NCBI GenBank assembly: GCA_943368345.1
Contig: CALRKY020000002.1
Span: 67,741-131,740 of the forward strand
From: JADCGM01 sp943368345
GTDB taxonomy: Bacteria > Pseudomonadota > Alphaproteobacteria > Sphingomonadales > Sphingomonadaceae
Direction of reading: 5' to 3'
Length of the DNA stretch: 64,000 nucleotides
Position 1 is the stretch's first letter. Every line of letters begins with the position of its first letter. Below, in pieces: positions 7,628 to 15,047 of this stretch. The notes beneath the pieces were generated by a model. That model saw nothing but the letters and a program-made list of their open reading frames with translations, did no database searches and was not told the origin of the DNA. Position numbers and translations under genes: made by a program.

Positions 7628-8613
7628 CAAACAGGCTCCTGCTGGGTGATACAATGAAAGGACCCGCCACCGGTCAAAATGTGATTGGCGGGAAGGCCCA
7701 CAGCCTTGCGGCCCGGAAACAATGCCCCAATCTCCCGCACTGCGGCGGCGTCATGCCGGGATCCGTAAGTCGGAACAATGACGCTCGTATTTGAAATGTA
7801 AAAATTCATGTAACTAGCGGGAATTGCTTCACCATCTTCATCGGGCAGGAAACCCGGCGATGGGACGGTCACTAACTCAAGACCTGCCGCCAGCGCACGG
7901 TTCCGCGCATCGGCATAAGTGCCACTGTTGGGATCGTCGCTGTCCCGTGCTTCCGGCATAACCAGAACACCCGGCGCAATGAAACGCGCCAGATTGTCGA
8001 CATGGCCATCGGTATGGTCGTTCACCAAGCCAACCCCCAGCCACAGCACCCGGTCGATGCCGAGATCAGTCCGCAATCGGGACTCAGCCAAGGCCCGCGT
8101 CATGCCGGTATTGCGGTTCGGGTTGAGCAGGCATTGCTCGGTCGTGACGGCGAGGCCGGTGCCATCCACGTCAATGGCGCCGCCTTCCAGCACCCAGTCA
8201 TGCTGGGACAGAGGGACGTTCGCCTTCGCTGCAACAAAGGACGCCACACCCGAATCGCCCTCCAGCAGATATTTTCCACCCCAGCCGTTGAAACGAAACC
8301 CTGCCGCTGTCGCTGCTTCGCCGTCGGTCAGGAACAATGGCCCGGTATCGCGCAGCCAGATATCGCCGAAAATCTGCCGGTGGAAGGTCACATGGGCGGC
8401 ATCCAGGACGCTACGGGCGCTCTCCTCTGCTGCTGCATTGGCACAGAGCAGTTCGACGCGCTCCCCCGCCCCGCCGTCGACAATTGCGCCAATCAGCGCT
8501 GCAACCTCGCGCCGCGCGGATTCAAGATCCTCCAGCCACAATTCGGGGTGGGACGGCCATGCGGTCCAAACCGCCTTGTGCCTTTGCCATTCTGCTGGCT
8601 GGCGTTGGGTCAT
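7627..8613 (-). CDS. aguA: Agmatine deiminase
   Basis: A 328-residue guanidino-group-modifying enzyme of the peptidylarginine-deiminase-like fold. It converts agmatine to N-carbamoylputrescine and ammonia. Motifs along the chain are WTAWPSHPELW near the N-terminus, FNGWGGKY, VLEGGAIDVDG, DHTDGHVDNLARF in the middle with the catalytic Asp and His, and GGGSFHCITQQEP at the end with the nucleophile Cys. Length is typical of the shorter bacterial AguA forms. It begins 3 bases after the PhnA-like gene and ends overlapping aguB by one base, so both steps of agmatine breakdown should be made together. No arginine decarboxylase is visible in the window. Confidence 0.95.
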   Translation of the reverse strand: MTQRQPAEWQRHKAVWTAWPSHPELWLEDLESARREVAALIGAIVDGGAGERVELLCANAAAEESARSVLDAAHVTFHRQIFGDIWLRDTGPLFLTDGEAATAAGFRFNGWGGKYLLEGDSGVASFVAAKANVPLSQHDWVLEGGAIDVDGTGLAVTTEQCLLNPNRNTGMTRALAESRLRTDLGIDRVLWLGVGLVNDHTDGHVDNLARFIAPGVLVMPEARDSDDPNSGTYADARNRALAAGLELVTVPSPGFLPDEDGEAIPASYMNFYISNTSVIVPTYGSRHDAAAVREIGALFPGRKAVGLPANHILTGGGSFHCITQQEPV

Positions 8614-8616
8614 CGT

Positions 8617-8835
8617 TTAGGCCTTCTTCAAAAACTCGGTGCGGAGGACCAGTCCTTTGACCTTCTCCACACGGCATTCGACCTCATCAGGATCGCCGGT
8701 CAACCGGATGCCCCGGACCAAAGTTCCGCGTTTCAGCGTAACCGACGTCCCTTTGACCTTCAGGTCCTTGATTAATGTTACGGAATCACCATCGACAAGC
8801 TTGGTTCCGTTGCTATCCTTCGTGTCCACCGACAT
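8617..8835 (-). CDS. PhnA/YjdM C-terminal-domain small protein
   Basis: A 72-residue protein that matches only the C-terminal SH3-like domain of the PhnA/YjdM family (DSNGTKLVDGDSVTLIKDLKVKGTS...RGIRLTG...VLRTEFLKKA). The usual N-terminal zinc ribbon is absent. The start overlaps the end of rlmE by 23 bases, and the stop is 3 bases before aguA, so it belongs to this transcription unit. The family was once linked to phosphonate use but that is not its proven function; no phosphonate genes are nearby. The role here is unknown. Confidence 0.8.
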   Translation of the reverse strand: MSVDTKDSNGTKLVDGDSVTLIKDLKVKGTSVTLKRGTLVRGIRLTGDPDEVECRVEKVKGLVLRTEFLKKA

Positions 8836-9529
8836 CCCCCTCCCCAGCCTCGTGCCGCCCCTTGAACCCCTGGGCGATCACATACCATTCTGATGACCCC
8901 TGCCGACTGGCCGGCGGCTTGGCATGGGTGACGCTGGTGAAATGTCGTTTCAACTGCGCGACCAGCCCGGAGTCGGCACCACCGGCCAGAACCTTCGCGA
9001 CATAGGCCCCGCGCGGTGCGAGTATCTCGACGGCAAAGTGCAATCCTGCCTCCACCAGCGCCATCGTCCGGATGTGATCTGTCTGCTTATGGCCGACGGT
9101 GTTTGCGGCCATGTCGGACAGGACAAGATCTGCGGGTCCGCCCAGCGCCTCCCGCAGCAGATCATCGGCGCCTTCCGACAGGAAATCCATCTGGAGGATG
9201 GTCACACCGGCCATCGCTTCCATCGCCAGCAGGTCGATGGCGGCAACACGGGCCTTTGGCCGCTTTTTCAGGACAACCTGACACCAGCCCCCGGGCGCTG
9301 CCCCAAGATCAACCACACGCGACGCGTGGCCGAGCAATTTGAACCGCTCGTCCAGTTCGAGCAGCTTGTACGCCGCACGCGACCTATAGCCGTCACGGTG
9401 CGCCGCCTTCACATAGGGATCGTTCAACTGGCGTTCGAGCCATTTGACCGACGACGCGGTCCGCCCGCGCGCCGTTTTGACCCGAACCTTGCCACCCTGT
9501 GACCGACCGGACGGGCTGCTCCCGGTCAT
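8813..9529 (-). CDS. rlmE: 23S rRNA (uridine-2552-2'-O)-methyltransferase
   Basis: RlmE (FtsJ/RrmJ) methylates the ribose of U2552 in the A-loop of 23S rRNA, a late step of large-subunit assembly. The 238-residue protein has a basic N-terminal extension of about 25 residues, then the RSRAAYKLLELDERF segment containing the catalytic Lys, the SAM-binding VVDLGAAPGGWCQV motif, the catalytic Asp in LVLSDMAANTVG, and the catalytic Lys in YVAKVLAGG, which together form the K-D-K-E tetrad with a later Glu (SSEWYVIAQGF). Its ATG overlaps the ppx stop by 4 bases (ATGA), and its end overlaps the PhnA-like gene by 23 bases. Confidence 0.95.
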   Translation of the reverse strand: MTGSSPSGRSQGGKVRVKTARGRTASSVKWLERQLNDPYVKAAHRDGYRSRAAYKLLELDERFKLLGHASRVVDLGAAPGGWCQVVLKKRPKARVAAIDLLAMEAMAGVTILQMDFLSEGADDLLREALGGPADLVLSDMAANTVGHKQTDHIRTMALVEAGLHFAVEILAPRGAYVAKVLAGGADSGLVAQLKRHFTSVTHAKPPASRQGSSEWYVIAQGFKGRHEAGEGDVGGHEG

Positions 9530-10569
9530 ACCCAGTGTCCGTCCCGGTTCATCAGGGTCCGCAATATGCCCTCCCGGATGCCACGATCAGCAACGCGCAG
9601 ACGGTCGGCGGGCCAGATTGCCAGGATGGTATCCAATATCGCGCAGCCGGCCACCACGAGGTCGGCGCGATCCTGCCCAATGCTGGGCTCGCGCGCCCGG
9701 TCCGCCGGGGACAGGCTGGCCAACCGCGCCGAGATTTCGCGCATCGCGGTTCCGGGAACAAAACAGCCATCAACCAGGCGTCGATCATAGGTCGGCAGCC
9801 CCAAGTGCAGGCTCGCCAGCGTCGTCACCGTTCCAGACGTCCCCAACAGGTCGGGAATCTTGTCAGTCAGCGGTCGAATTCGCTCTGCAAACTCCGCCAG
9901 CTGCTCACTGACCCGCGCCCGCATCCGGTCATAGGCCGCTGTCCGGGCGGCGAGATCTGGCAGGTCCCGCGCCTCGGTCTCCGCCAGTGAAACAACCCCC
10001 CACGGCACGCTGGTCCAATCCCGGATATGGGCATGACCGCGACCATCCATGTCGACCAAAATAAGCTCGGTGCTGCCCCCGCCAATGTCAAACACCAGCG
10101 ACTGTCCACCGTGCGCCAGCAGCGATTGACAGCCCAACACGGCAAGCCGGGCCTCCTCCGCCGCCGAAATCACATCAAGCGCGATTCCAGTCTCTTCATA
10201 GACCCGTTCGACAAACGCGATGCCGTTGGAGGCACGGCGGCACGCCTCCGTCGCGACATTGCGGGTCAGATAGACTTCGCGACGCCGGATCTTGTCGGCG
10301 CAGATGCGCAAGGCTTCGATGGCCCTGTCCTGGGCCTCGTCGGAAATCCGGTCGCTCTGCAGCAGGCCTTCGCCAAGTTTCACCACCCGGGAAAAGGCGT
10401 CCACCACATAGAATCCACCCCGCGCAGGACGCGCGACCAGCAGGCGGCAATTGTTGGTGCCAAGATCGAGCGCGGCATAGACACGGCGGGATTGGCCATC
10501 ACGGGGCCAGACGCGGTCAGTCGCGGTTTGGGCGCGGGGTCCCCCCACGTCCGGCATGATCGTCGCCAT
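9526..10569 (-). CDS. ppx: Ppx/GppA family phosphatase
   Basis: A 347-residue ASKHA-fold phosphatase of the exopolyphosphatase/guanosine pentaphosphate phosphohydrolase family. It contains the phosphate 1 motif AALDLGTNNCRLLV and the phosphate 2 motif VFDIGGGSTELILVD, with the catalytic Glu expected in NVATEACRRASNG. At this length it has only the two ASKHA domains, lacking the helical C-terminal HD-like domain of E. coli Ppx, as is common in alphaproteobacteria. It is the first gene of the series leading into rlmE, with a 4-base overlap. Whether it acts on polyphosphate or pppGpp is not decidable here. Confidence 0.9.
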   Translation of the reverse strand: MATIMPDVGGPRAQTATDRVWPRDGQSRRVYAALDLGTNNCRLLVARPARGGFYVVDAFSRVVKLGEGLLQSDRISDEAQDRAIEALRICADKIRRREVYLTRNVATEACRRASNGIAFVERVYEETGIALDVISAAEEARLAVLGCQSLLAHGGQSLVFDIGGGSTELILVDMDGRGHAHIRDWTSVPWGVVSLAETEARDLPDLAARTAAYDRMRARVSEQLAEFAERIRPLTDKIPDLLGTSGTVTTLASLHLGLPTYDRRLVDGCFVPGTAMREISARLASLSPADRAREPSIGQDRADLVVAGCAILDTILAIWPADRLRVADRGIREGILRTLMNRDGHWV

Positions 10570-10703
10570 TCCTCACTCCAACCGGGGCGTTACTTTCCCG
10601 GCACTTGGAAGAACGGTAGCACTTGCAGGCAGGCGACCGCAACTCCGCGTCCGTTGGCGTTGACAGCCCGGAGGTCGCCCCCTAGGAAGCGCCTCCGCGA
10701 CAC

Positions 10704-10777
10704 TGCCCTGTCGTCTAATGGTAAGACCACGGACTCTGACTCCGTTAATCGAGGTTCGAATCCTCGCGGGGCATCCA
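10704..10777 (+). tRNA. tRNA-Gln (CTG)
   Basis: A 74-base cloverleaf on the plus strand: acceptor TGCCCTG/CGGGGCA, D-arm GTCT...AGAC, anticodon loop CTCTGAC giving CTG, T-arm CGAGG-TTCGAAT-CCTCG, discriminator T and encoded CCA. It stands between ppx (divergent) and ccmI (convergent). Confidence 0.95.
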
Positions 10778-10803
10778 GCGCTTCTCTCGCATTTGAACGC
10801 TGC

Positions 10804-11958
10804 CTAGGACGCGATGCCAAGCTCCTTGGCTGCCGCGTCCAGCTGGCTTTGCGTCGCCGCATCACCCGCAAAGGCGGCTCGCCCCGTCCGGTAGGCGTTC
10901 GATGCCGCGCCGGTTTCACCAAGCACCATCCGCGCCCGCATCAGCCGCATCCAGCCTTGTGCATCCTTGGGGTTCGCCGCCAGCTTCGCGGCAAGCCCGT
11001 CCACCATCCCGCGGATCATCGCCTGCTGGTCGGACGGCCGCATTTTCTGGGCTGCGGCCACATCTTCCGGCGTCGGTCCCGGAAGCGCGCCAGCGGGTGT
11101 CGGTGCTGCCGGCGGTGGCAAATCAGCCGATACGTCGATACCGGCGGCCTTGCCTGATTCGGCGATGATCCGGCGAAGCTCCCCGGCCCAGGGCGCATCG
11201 GCTGGGGCTTCGCGCAGCAACTGCACCCAATCGGCAATCGCCGCCTTCGGATCACCGCGCTGTTCCTTCAGCAAGGCCAGATAATAGCGGGACCGGGCAT
11301 CGCCCGCATCAAGCCGCCGGGCTGTTTCGAATGCTGCCTGCGCCGCCGGGGTCACCGTCCCGGCTGCCGATTGCACCAGCGCCTCACCCATGGCCGAGAC
11401 ATAGGTTGCATCGGTCGGCACCAGTTCAGCTGCCTTCCGGTAGGCCTCCGCCGCATCAGCAAAGCGGCGTGTCTGGAAATAGGACCAGCCGAGCATGCGC
11501 CAGCCCTCCGGGTCCTTGGCATTGGTCGCCATTTTGGCTTCGAGGTCGGTGATCATTTGGGCGACATCGCCCGGCACGTCGGTGCCGGTCGGTGTTGACG
11601 ATTCGACCGGCGGCGGTGTCGCCGCCAATTCCGGGCGACCGAGCGAAATATAGAGGCCGGTGGACAAGCCTGCGAGAATGGCGGCTGTTCCCACCGCAAA
11701 CCAGGTCCGGACCCCGGGTGCAAACGGCCGCGGCGCTGCTTCTTCGTTCGCTCCCTCTGCCAACATGCGGCGCTGAATCTCGATCCGCAGTGGGGCGGCT
11801 TCGGCATCGGGTAAGCTGTCGAGATCACGAAGCTGATCCCGCAGAATGGCCAGCGCATCGCCGCGCGTCCGCCAAACGTCGTACCGACGCGCCAACGGGA
11901 CTGCGAGTGCAGCGGCAGCGACCGCAGTGATCAGCGTCAGAATAACCCAAAGCGTCAA
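10804..11958 (-). CDS. ccmI: Cytochrome c maturation protein CcmI (TPR)
   Basis: CcmI chaperones apocytochrome c and presents it to CcmF/CcmH for heme ligation. The 384-residue protein has an N-terminal membrane helix (about residues 2-21), a cytoplasmic loop with the usual leucine-rich pattern, a second membrane helix (about 87-108, TWFAVGTAAILAGLSTGLYI), and a large periplasmic part with TPR motifs (GWRMLGWSYFQTRRFADAAEAYRKAAEL and similar). The domain order is the full CcmI type. The start overlaps ccmH's stop by 4 bases (ATGA). It is last in ccmFGHI. The operon is directly divergent from, and 137 bases from, a region coding for about 25 c-type heme sites, whose products would need this machinery. 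Confidence 0.92.
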   Translation of the reverse strand: MTLWVILTLITAVAAAALAVPLARRYDVWRTRGDALAILRDQLRDLDSLPDAEAAPLRIEIQRRMLAEGANEEAAPRPFAPGVRTWFAVGTAAILAGLSTGLYISLGRPELAATPPPVESSTPTGTDVPGDVAQMITDLEAKMATNAKDPEGWRMLGWSYFQTRRFADAAEAYRKAAELVPTDATYVSAMGEALVQSAAGTVTPAAQAAFETARRLDAGDARSRYYLALLKEQRGDPKAAIADWVQLLREAPADAPWAGELRRIIAESGKAAGIDVSADLPPPAAPTPAGALPGPTPEDVAAAQKMRPSDQQAMIRGMVDGLAAKLAANPKDAQGWMRLMRARMVLGETGAASNAYRTGRAAFAGDAATQSQLDAAAKELGIAS

Positions 11959-12410
11959 AACCTGTCCCCTCTCAGCAGCGTATCCAGACGCTGTTGTTCC
12001 TCGTCCGTCAGTCCGTCAGGGCCAACTGGTGCTCGGCGGCGGCGCACATAGGTGGCCACACCAAGTCCGCCACCGAGCAGCAAGGCCAGCGGCCCAAGCC
12101 ACAGAGCCAGCGTCGAAAGCTGGAACGGTGGGCTCAGCAGGACATAATTGCCGTAGCGCGCCACCAGATAGTCCTTGGCCTGCTCATCGGTCGCGCCTTT
12201 GACCAATTGTTCGCGTAGCAGGACCCGCAGATCGCGGGCCAATGGCGCATCGGAATCGTCAATCGACTGGTTCTGGCAGACGACGCAGCGCAGCCCTTGG
12301 CTGATCTCCCGCGCCCGAGCCTCCAGCTTTGGATCGGCGAGTTGCTCATCCGGCTGCACCGCCTGGGCGGTCGCTGACCACAACAACAAAAGCATAGCCA
12401 GCCGCTTCAT
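11955..12410 (-). CDS. ccmH: Cytochrome c maturation thioreductase CcmH
   Basis: CcmH keeps the apocytochrome CxxCH cysteines reduced before heme attachment. The 151-residue protein has a signal/membrane segment (about 1-17, ending AQA), the diagnostic LRCVVCQNQSIDDSDA redox motif (about residues 40-55), a three-helix periplasmic domain, and a C-terminal membrane helix (LSTLALWLGPLALLLGGGLGVATYV) with a short cytoplasmic tail. Both ends overlap neighbouring ccm genes by 4 bases, indicating translational coupling. Confidence 0.95.
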   Translation of the reverse strand: MKRLAMLLLLWSATAQAVQPDEQLADPKLEARAREISQGLRCVVCQNQSIDDSDAPLARDLRVLLREQLVKGATDEQAKDYLVARYGNYVLLSPPFQLSTLALWLGPLALLLGGGLGVATYVRRRRAPVGPDGLTDEEQQRLDTLLRGDRF

Positions 12411-12940
12411 GATTCGAGCCTCAGCTTGTCCATCAATGGCTTGATGGTCTCGGCCCAGACCTCGGGACTGATCGGTCCAATCTGTTTATACCGTACCCGG
12501 CCCTGCTTATCGATCACGAAAGTCTCGGGCGCGCCGGTCACGCCGAGGTCAATCCCGGTGCGGCCATTCTCGTCATTCGCGGTTTTCAAGTAGGGGTCAC
12601 CGAACTGAACCAGCCAAGCCGCGCCATCGGCTGGCTTGTCCCTCCAGTCGAGACCATAGATCGGCACGCCCTGATCTTTCAGTCCCATCAGTAGCGGGTG
12701 CTCGACCCGGCATGCTCCGCACCAGGAGGCAAACACATTGAGCAGCTTTGGCTCCCCCCGGAACTCGGTCGAAGCAAAGCCCGGCGCGCCTGCCGCCAAT
12801 CCGGGCAGGTCAAAGACCGGCAACGGTCGATCGATCAGGGTCGACGGAATTTGTGACGGGTCACGCTGAAGGCCACCAGCGAATGCGATGACCACAGCCG
12901 CGAAGACCAAAACCGGAAGAATGAAAATCAGCCGCTTCAT
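12407..12940 (-). CDS. ccmG: Thiol:disulfide interchange protein CcmG/DsbE
   Basis: A membrane-anchored thioredoxin-like protein that reduces CcmH or apocytochrome c in the periplasm. The ATG at 12940 is chosen because it gives the usual N-terminal anchor (KRLIFILPVLVFAAVVIAFA), overlaps the ccmF stop by 4 bases like the other junctions in this operon, and yields a standard 177-residue protein. The active site is FASWCGACRVEHPL (WCGAC in place of the commoner WCxxC variants), and the cis-proline loop is in GVTGAPETFVIDK. The GVTGAPETF segment is characteristic of the DsbE branch. Confidence 0.93.
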   Translation of the reverse strand: MKRLIFILPVLVFAAVVIAFAGGLQRDPSQIPSTLIDRPLPVFDLPGLAAGAPGFASTEFRGEPKLLNVFASWCGACRVEHPLLMGLKDQGVPIYGLDWRDKPADGAAWLVQFGDPYLKTANDENGRTGIDLGVTGAPETFVIDKQGRVRYKQIGPISPEVWAETIKPLMDKLRLES

Positions 12941-14910
12941 GCCGGGACCAACCCTGGTGCGATGACCACCCGTGATGGCAGTCCGATGCGGAACCGGCGA
13001 TCCCCGAGCGAGCACAGCCCGCCAAGCGCCATCAATATCGTCCCGCCCCAAATCCAGCCGACCAGCGGGTGATGGTACATACGGACGACAATGCCGCTGC
13101 CCTGCCGTTCCCCAACCGCGATATAATAATTGCCAAGGAAATGCGGTTCGATGGCCGCTTCGGTGGTTTGCGACCCGCTGACCGGATAGATCCGGCGCTC
13201 CGAAATCATTTCATGATAGGTGTCACCACGCCGAAGCGCGAAATGTCCCTGCTCCGCCACATAATTCGGCCCATTTACCTCGGTGATCGACAGCAGGCCA
13301 ATTTCGATACCACCGATCGGCACCACCTGCCCCGGCTGCATCACCAGAATTTTGGAACTTTCCCAAGCGTACATGGCGCTCAGACCGGCGGTTGTTACGC
13401 CCAAACCGGCATGAGCCAGCACCATGCCGTACATCGCCAGCGGCGTGGCCTTGGCCAGCTTCCAGAGCGAACTGTCCGAGCCCTGCCCGACCCGCCAGCG
13501 GCGCGTTAGCAGTCCGGCTGCACCCACGATCAGCCAAGCCGAAACACCTAGTCCGAACGCCGCCAACGCGGCTTTCAATCCGCCGATCAACGCAGCGATC
13601 ACAAATACAGCGAGCGCAATTCCCGCCGAAATGCGGACCCGTTTCCACACTTGCGCTAGATCATCCCGCCGCCAGTTCAAGACCGGTCCGACGGTGACCA
13701 AAAGCATCAAAAGCGCAAAGACCGGAATGAACGTAGCCTTGTAAAATGGCGGGCCGACGGAAATTTTGTCGGTGGACAATGCCTCCATTGCGACAGGGTA
13801 AAATGTCCCGAGGAACACCGTCGCCGTCGCGATCATCAGCAGCAGATTGTTGAGGGTCAGACCAGATTCGCGGCTGACCGTGCCAAACATCGCCCCGGAT
13901 CGCATCGACGGTGCCCGCCAGGCAAACAGCGCGAGCGCGCCGCCGGTTGCCGCGACAATCAGCCCGAGGATGTAAACACCCCGCGTCGCGTCGACCGCAA
14001 AGGCGTGCACACTGGTCAATATGCCGGACCGGACCAGGAACGTCCCAATGAGGCTCAGCGAGAATGTCAGGATCGCGAGCAGAATCGTCCAGCTGACGAG
14101 GGCACCACGCTTTTCCAATACGATGGCGGAATGCAGCAGCGCGGTCCCGAGCAGCCACGGCATCAACGAGGCATTTTCAACCGGGTCCCAGAACCAGAAA
14201 CCGCCCCAACCCAATTCATAATAAGCCCAGAAACTGCCGAGGGAAATGCCGCAGGTGAGGAAAATCCAGGCGGCAAGCACCCAGGGCCGGACCCACCGTG
14301 CCCAAGCCGCGTCAACCCGCCCCTCGATCAGGGCCGCGACGGCGAAGGCGAAGGTGATCGAGAAGCCAACATAGCCAGTGTACAGCAACGGCGGGTGGAA
14401 AACGAGCCCGGGGTCCTGAAGCAGCGGGTTCAATTCTGCGCCATCAAGGTTGCGCGGCGACAGTCGGGCGAACGGATTGGAGGTGAACAGCAGAAACGCG
14501 AGGAATGCCGCGGTAATCATCCCCTGTACGGCGAGAACCCGCGCCTGAAACGCCTGCCGCAAATTGCTGCCGAACAGCGCCACACCCATGCCGAACGCGA
14601 CAAGGATCAGCACCCACAGCAGCATCGAGCCTTCATGATTGCCCCAGGTCGCGGCGAATCGGTAGGCGGTGGGCTGGGTCGAATGGGAATGCTGGGCAAC
14701 CAGCTGGATCGAGAAATCGCTGACGACAAACGACCAGGCGAGCAATCCGAATGCCAGCGCCACCAGCACAAACTGCAATGCCGCTGCGACTCGACCGACG
14801 GCCATCATCGCCGGATCACCCCGTGATGCGCCGACCAGCGGAACCGTCGATTGCAGCAACGCCAATGCAAACGCGACAATGAGGGCAAACAGCCCGACCT
14901 CTGCGACCAT
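12937..14910 (-). CDS. ccmF: Heme lyase CcmF
   Basis: CcmF is the large membrane component of the system I cytochrome c heme lyase, taking heme from holo-CcmE and attaching it to apocytochrome. The 657-residue protein has many membrane segments. The tryptophan-rich WWD-type motif is WGGFWFWDPVENASLMPW (about residues 225-242), and the other family marks, such as NPFARL, LLYTGYVGF and GTFLVRSGILTSVHAFA, are present. Start at 14910 (MVAEVGLFALIVAFA) matches family N-termini. ccmF is first in the operon here; ccmA-E are not in this window and must lie elsewhere. The promoter region is the 137-base gap shared with the divergent flavoprotein fusion gene. Confidence 0.96.
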   Translation of the reverse strand: MVAEVGLFALIVAFALALLQSTVPLVGASRGDPAMMAVGRVAAALQFVLVALAFGLLAWSFVVSDFSIQLVAQHSHSTQPTAYRFAATWGNHEGSMLLWVLILVAFGMGVALFGSNLRQAFQARVLAVQGMITAAFLAFLLFTSNPFARLSPRNLDGAELNPLLQDPGLVFHPPLLYTGYVGFSITFAFAVAALIEGRVDAAWARWVRPWVLAAWIFLTCGISLGSFWAYYELGWGGFWFWDPVENASLMPWLLGTALLHSAIVLEKRGALVSWTILLAILTFSLSLIGTFLVRSGILTSVHAFAVDATRGVYILGLIVAATGGALALFAWRAPSMRSGAMFGTVSRESGLTLNNLLLMIATATVFLGTFYPVAMEALSTDKISVGPPFYKATFIPVFALLMLLVTVGPVLNWRRDDLAQVWKRVRISAGIALAVFVIAALIGGLKAALAAFGLGVSAWLIVGAAGLLTRRWRVGQGSDSSLWKLAKATPLAMYGMVLAHAGLGVTTAGLSAMYAWESSKILVMQPGQVVPIGGIEIGLLSITEVNGPNYVAEQGHFALRRGDTYHEMISERRIYPVSGSQTTEAAIEPHFLGNYYIAVGERQGSGIVVRMYHHPLVGWIWGGTILMALGGLCSLGDRRFRIGLPSRVVIAPGLVPA

Positions 14911-15047
14911 GTTTCAGTCGACTCCCCGTCCGGCAGTTCGAAAAAGCCGTCTGCCAAGCAAAAAACACCCTAGCTTGTTCAGTGATGTGCTTGCAATTGC
15001 CCCGCTCTCCAGTTGATAAAGGGTTTGCTGATACGCGGCGGGGGGCC

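Noticed and set aside
15005..15047. FNR/anaerobic regulator site before the redox operon (TTGAT half-site)
   Set aside because: Only the TTGAT half is present; the second half GGTTT does not match ATCAA.
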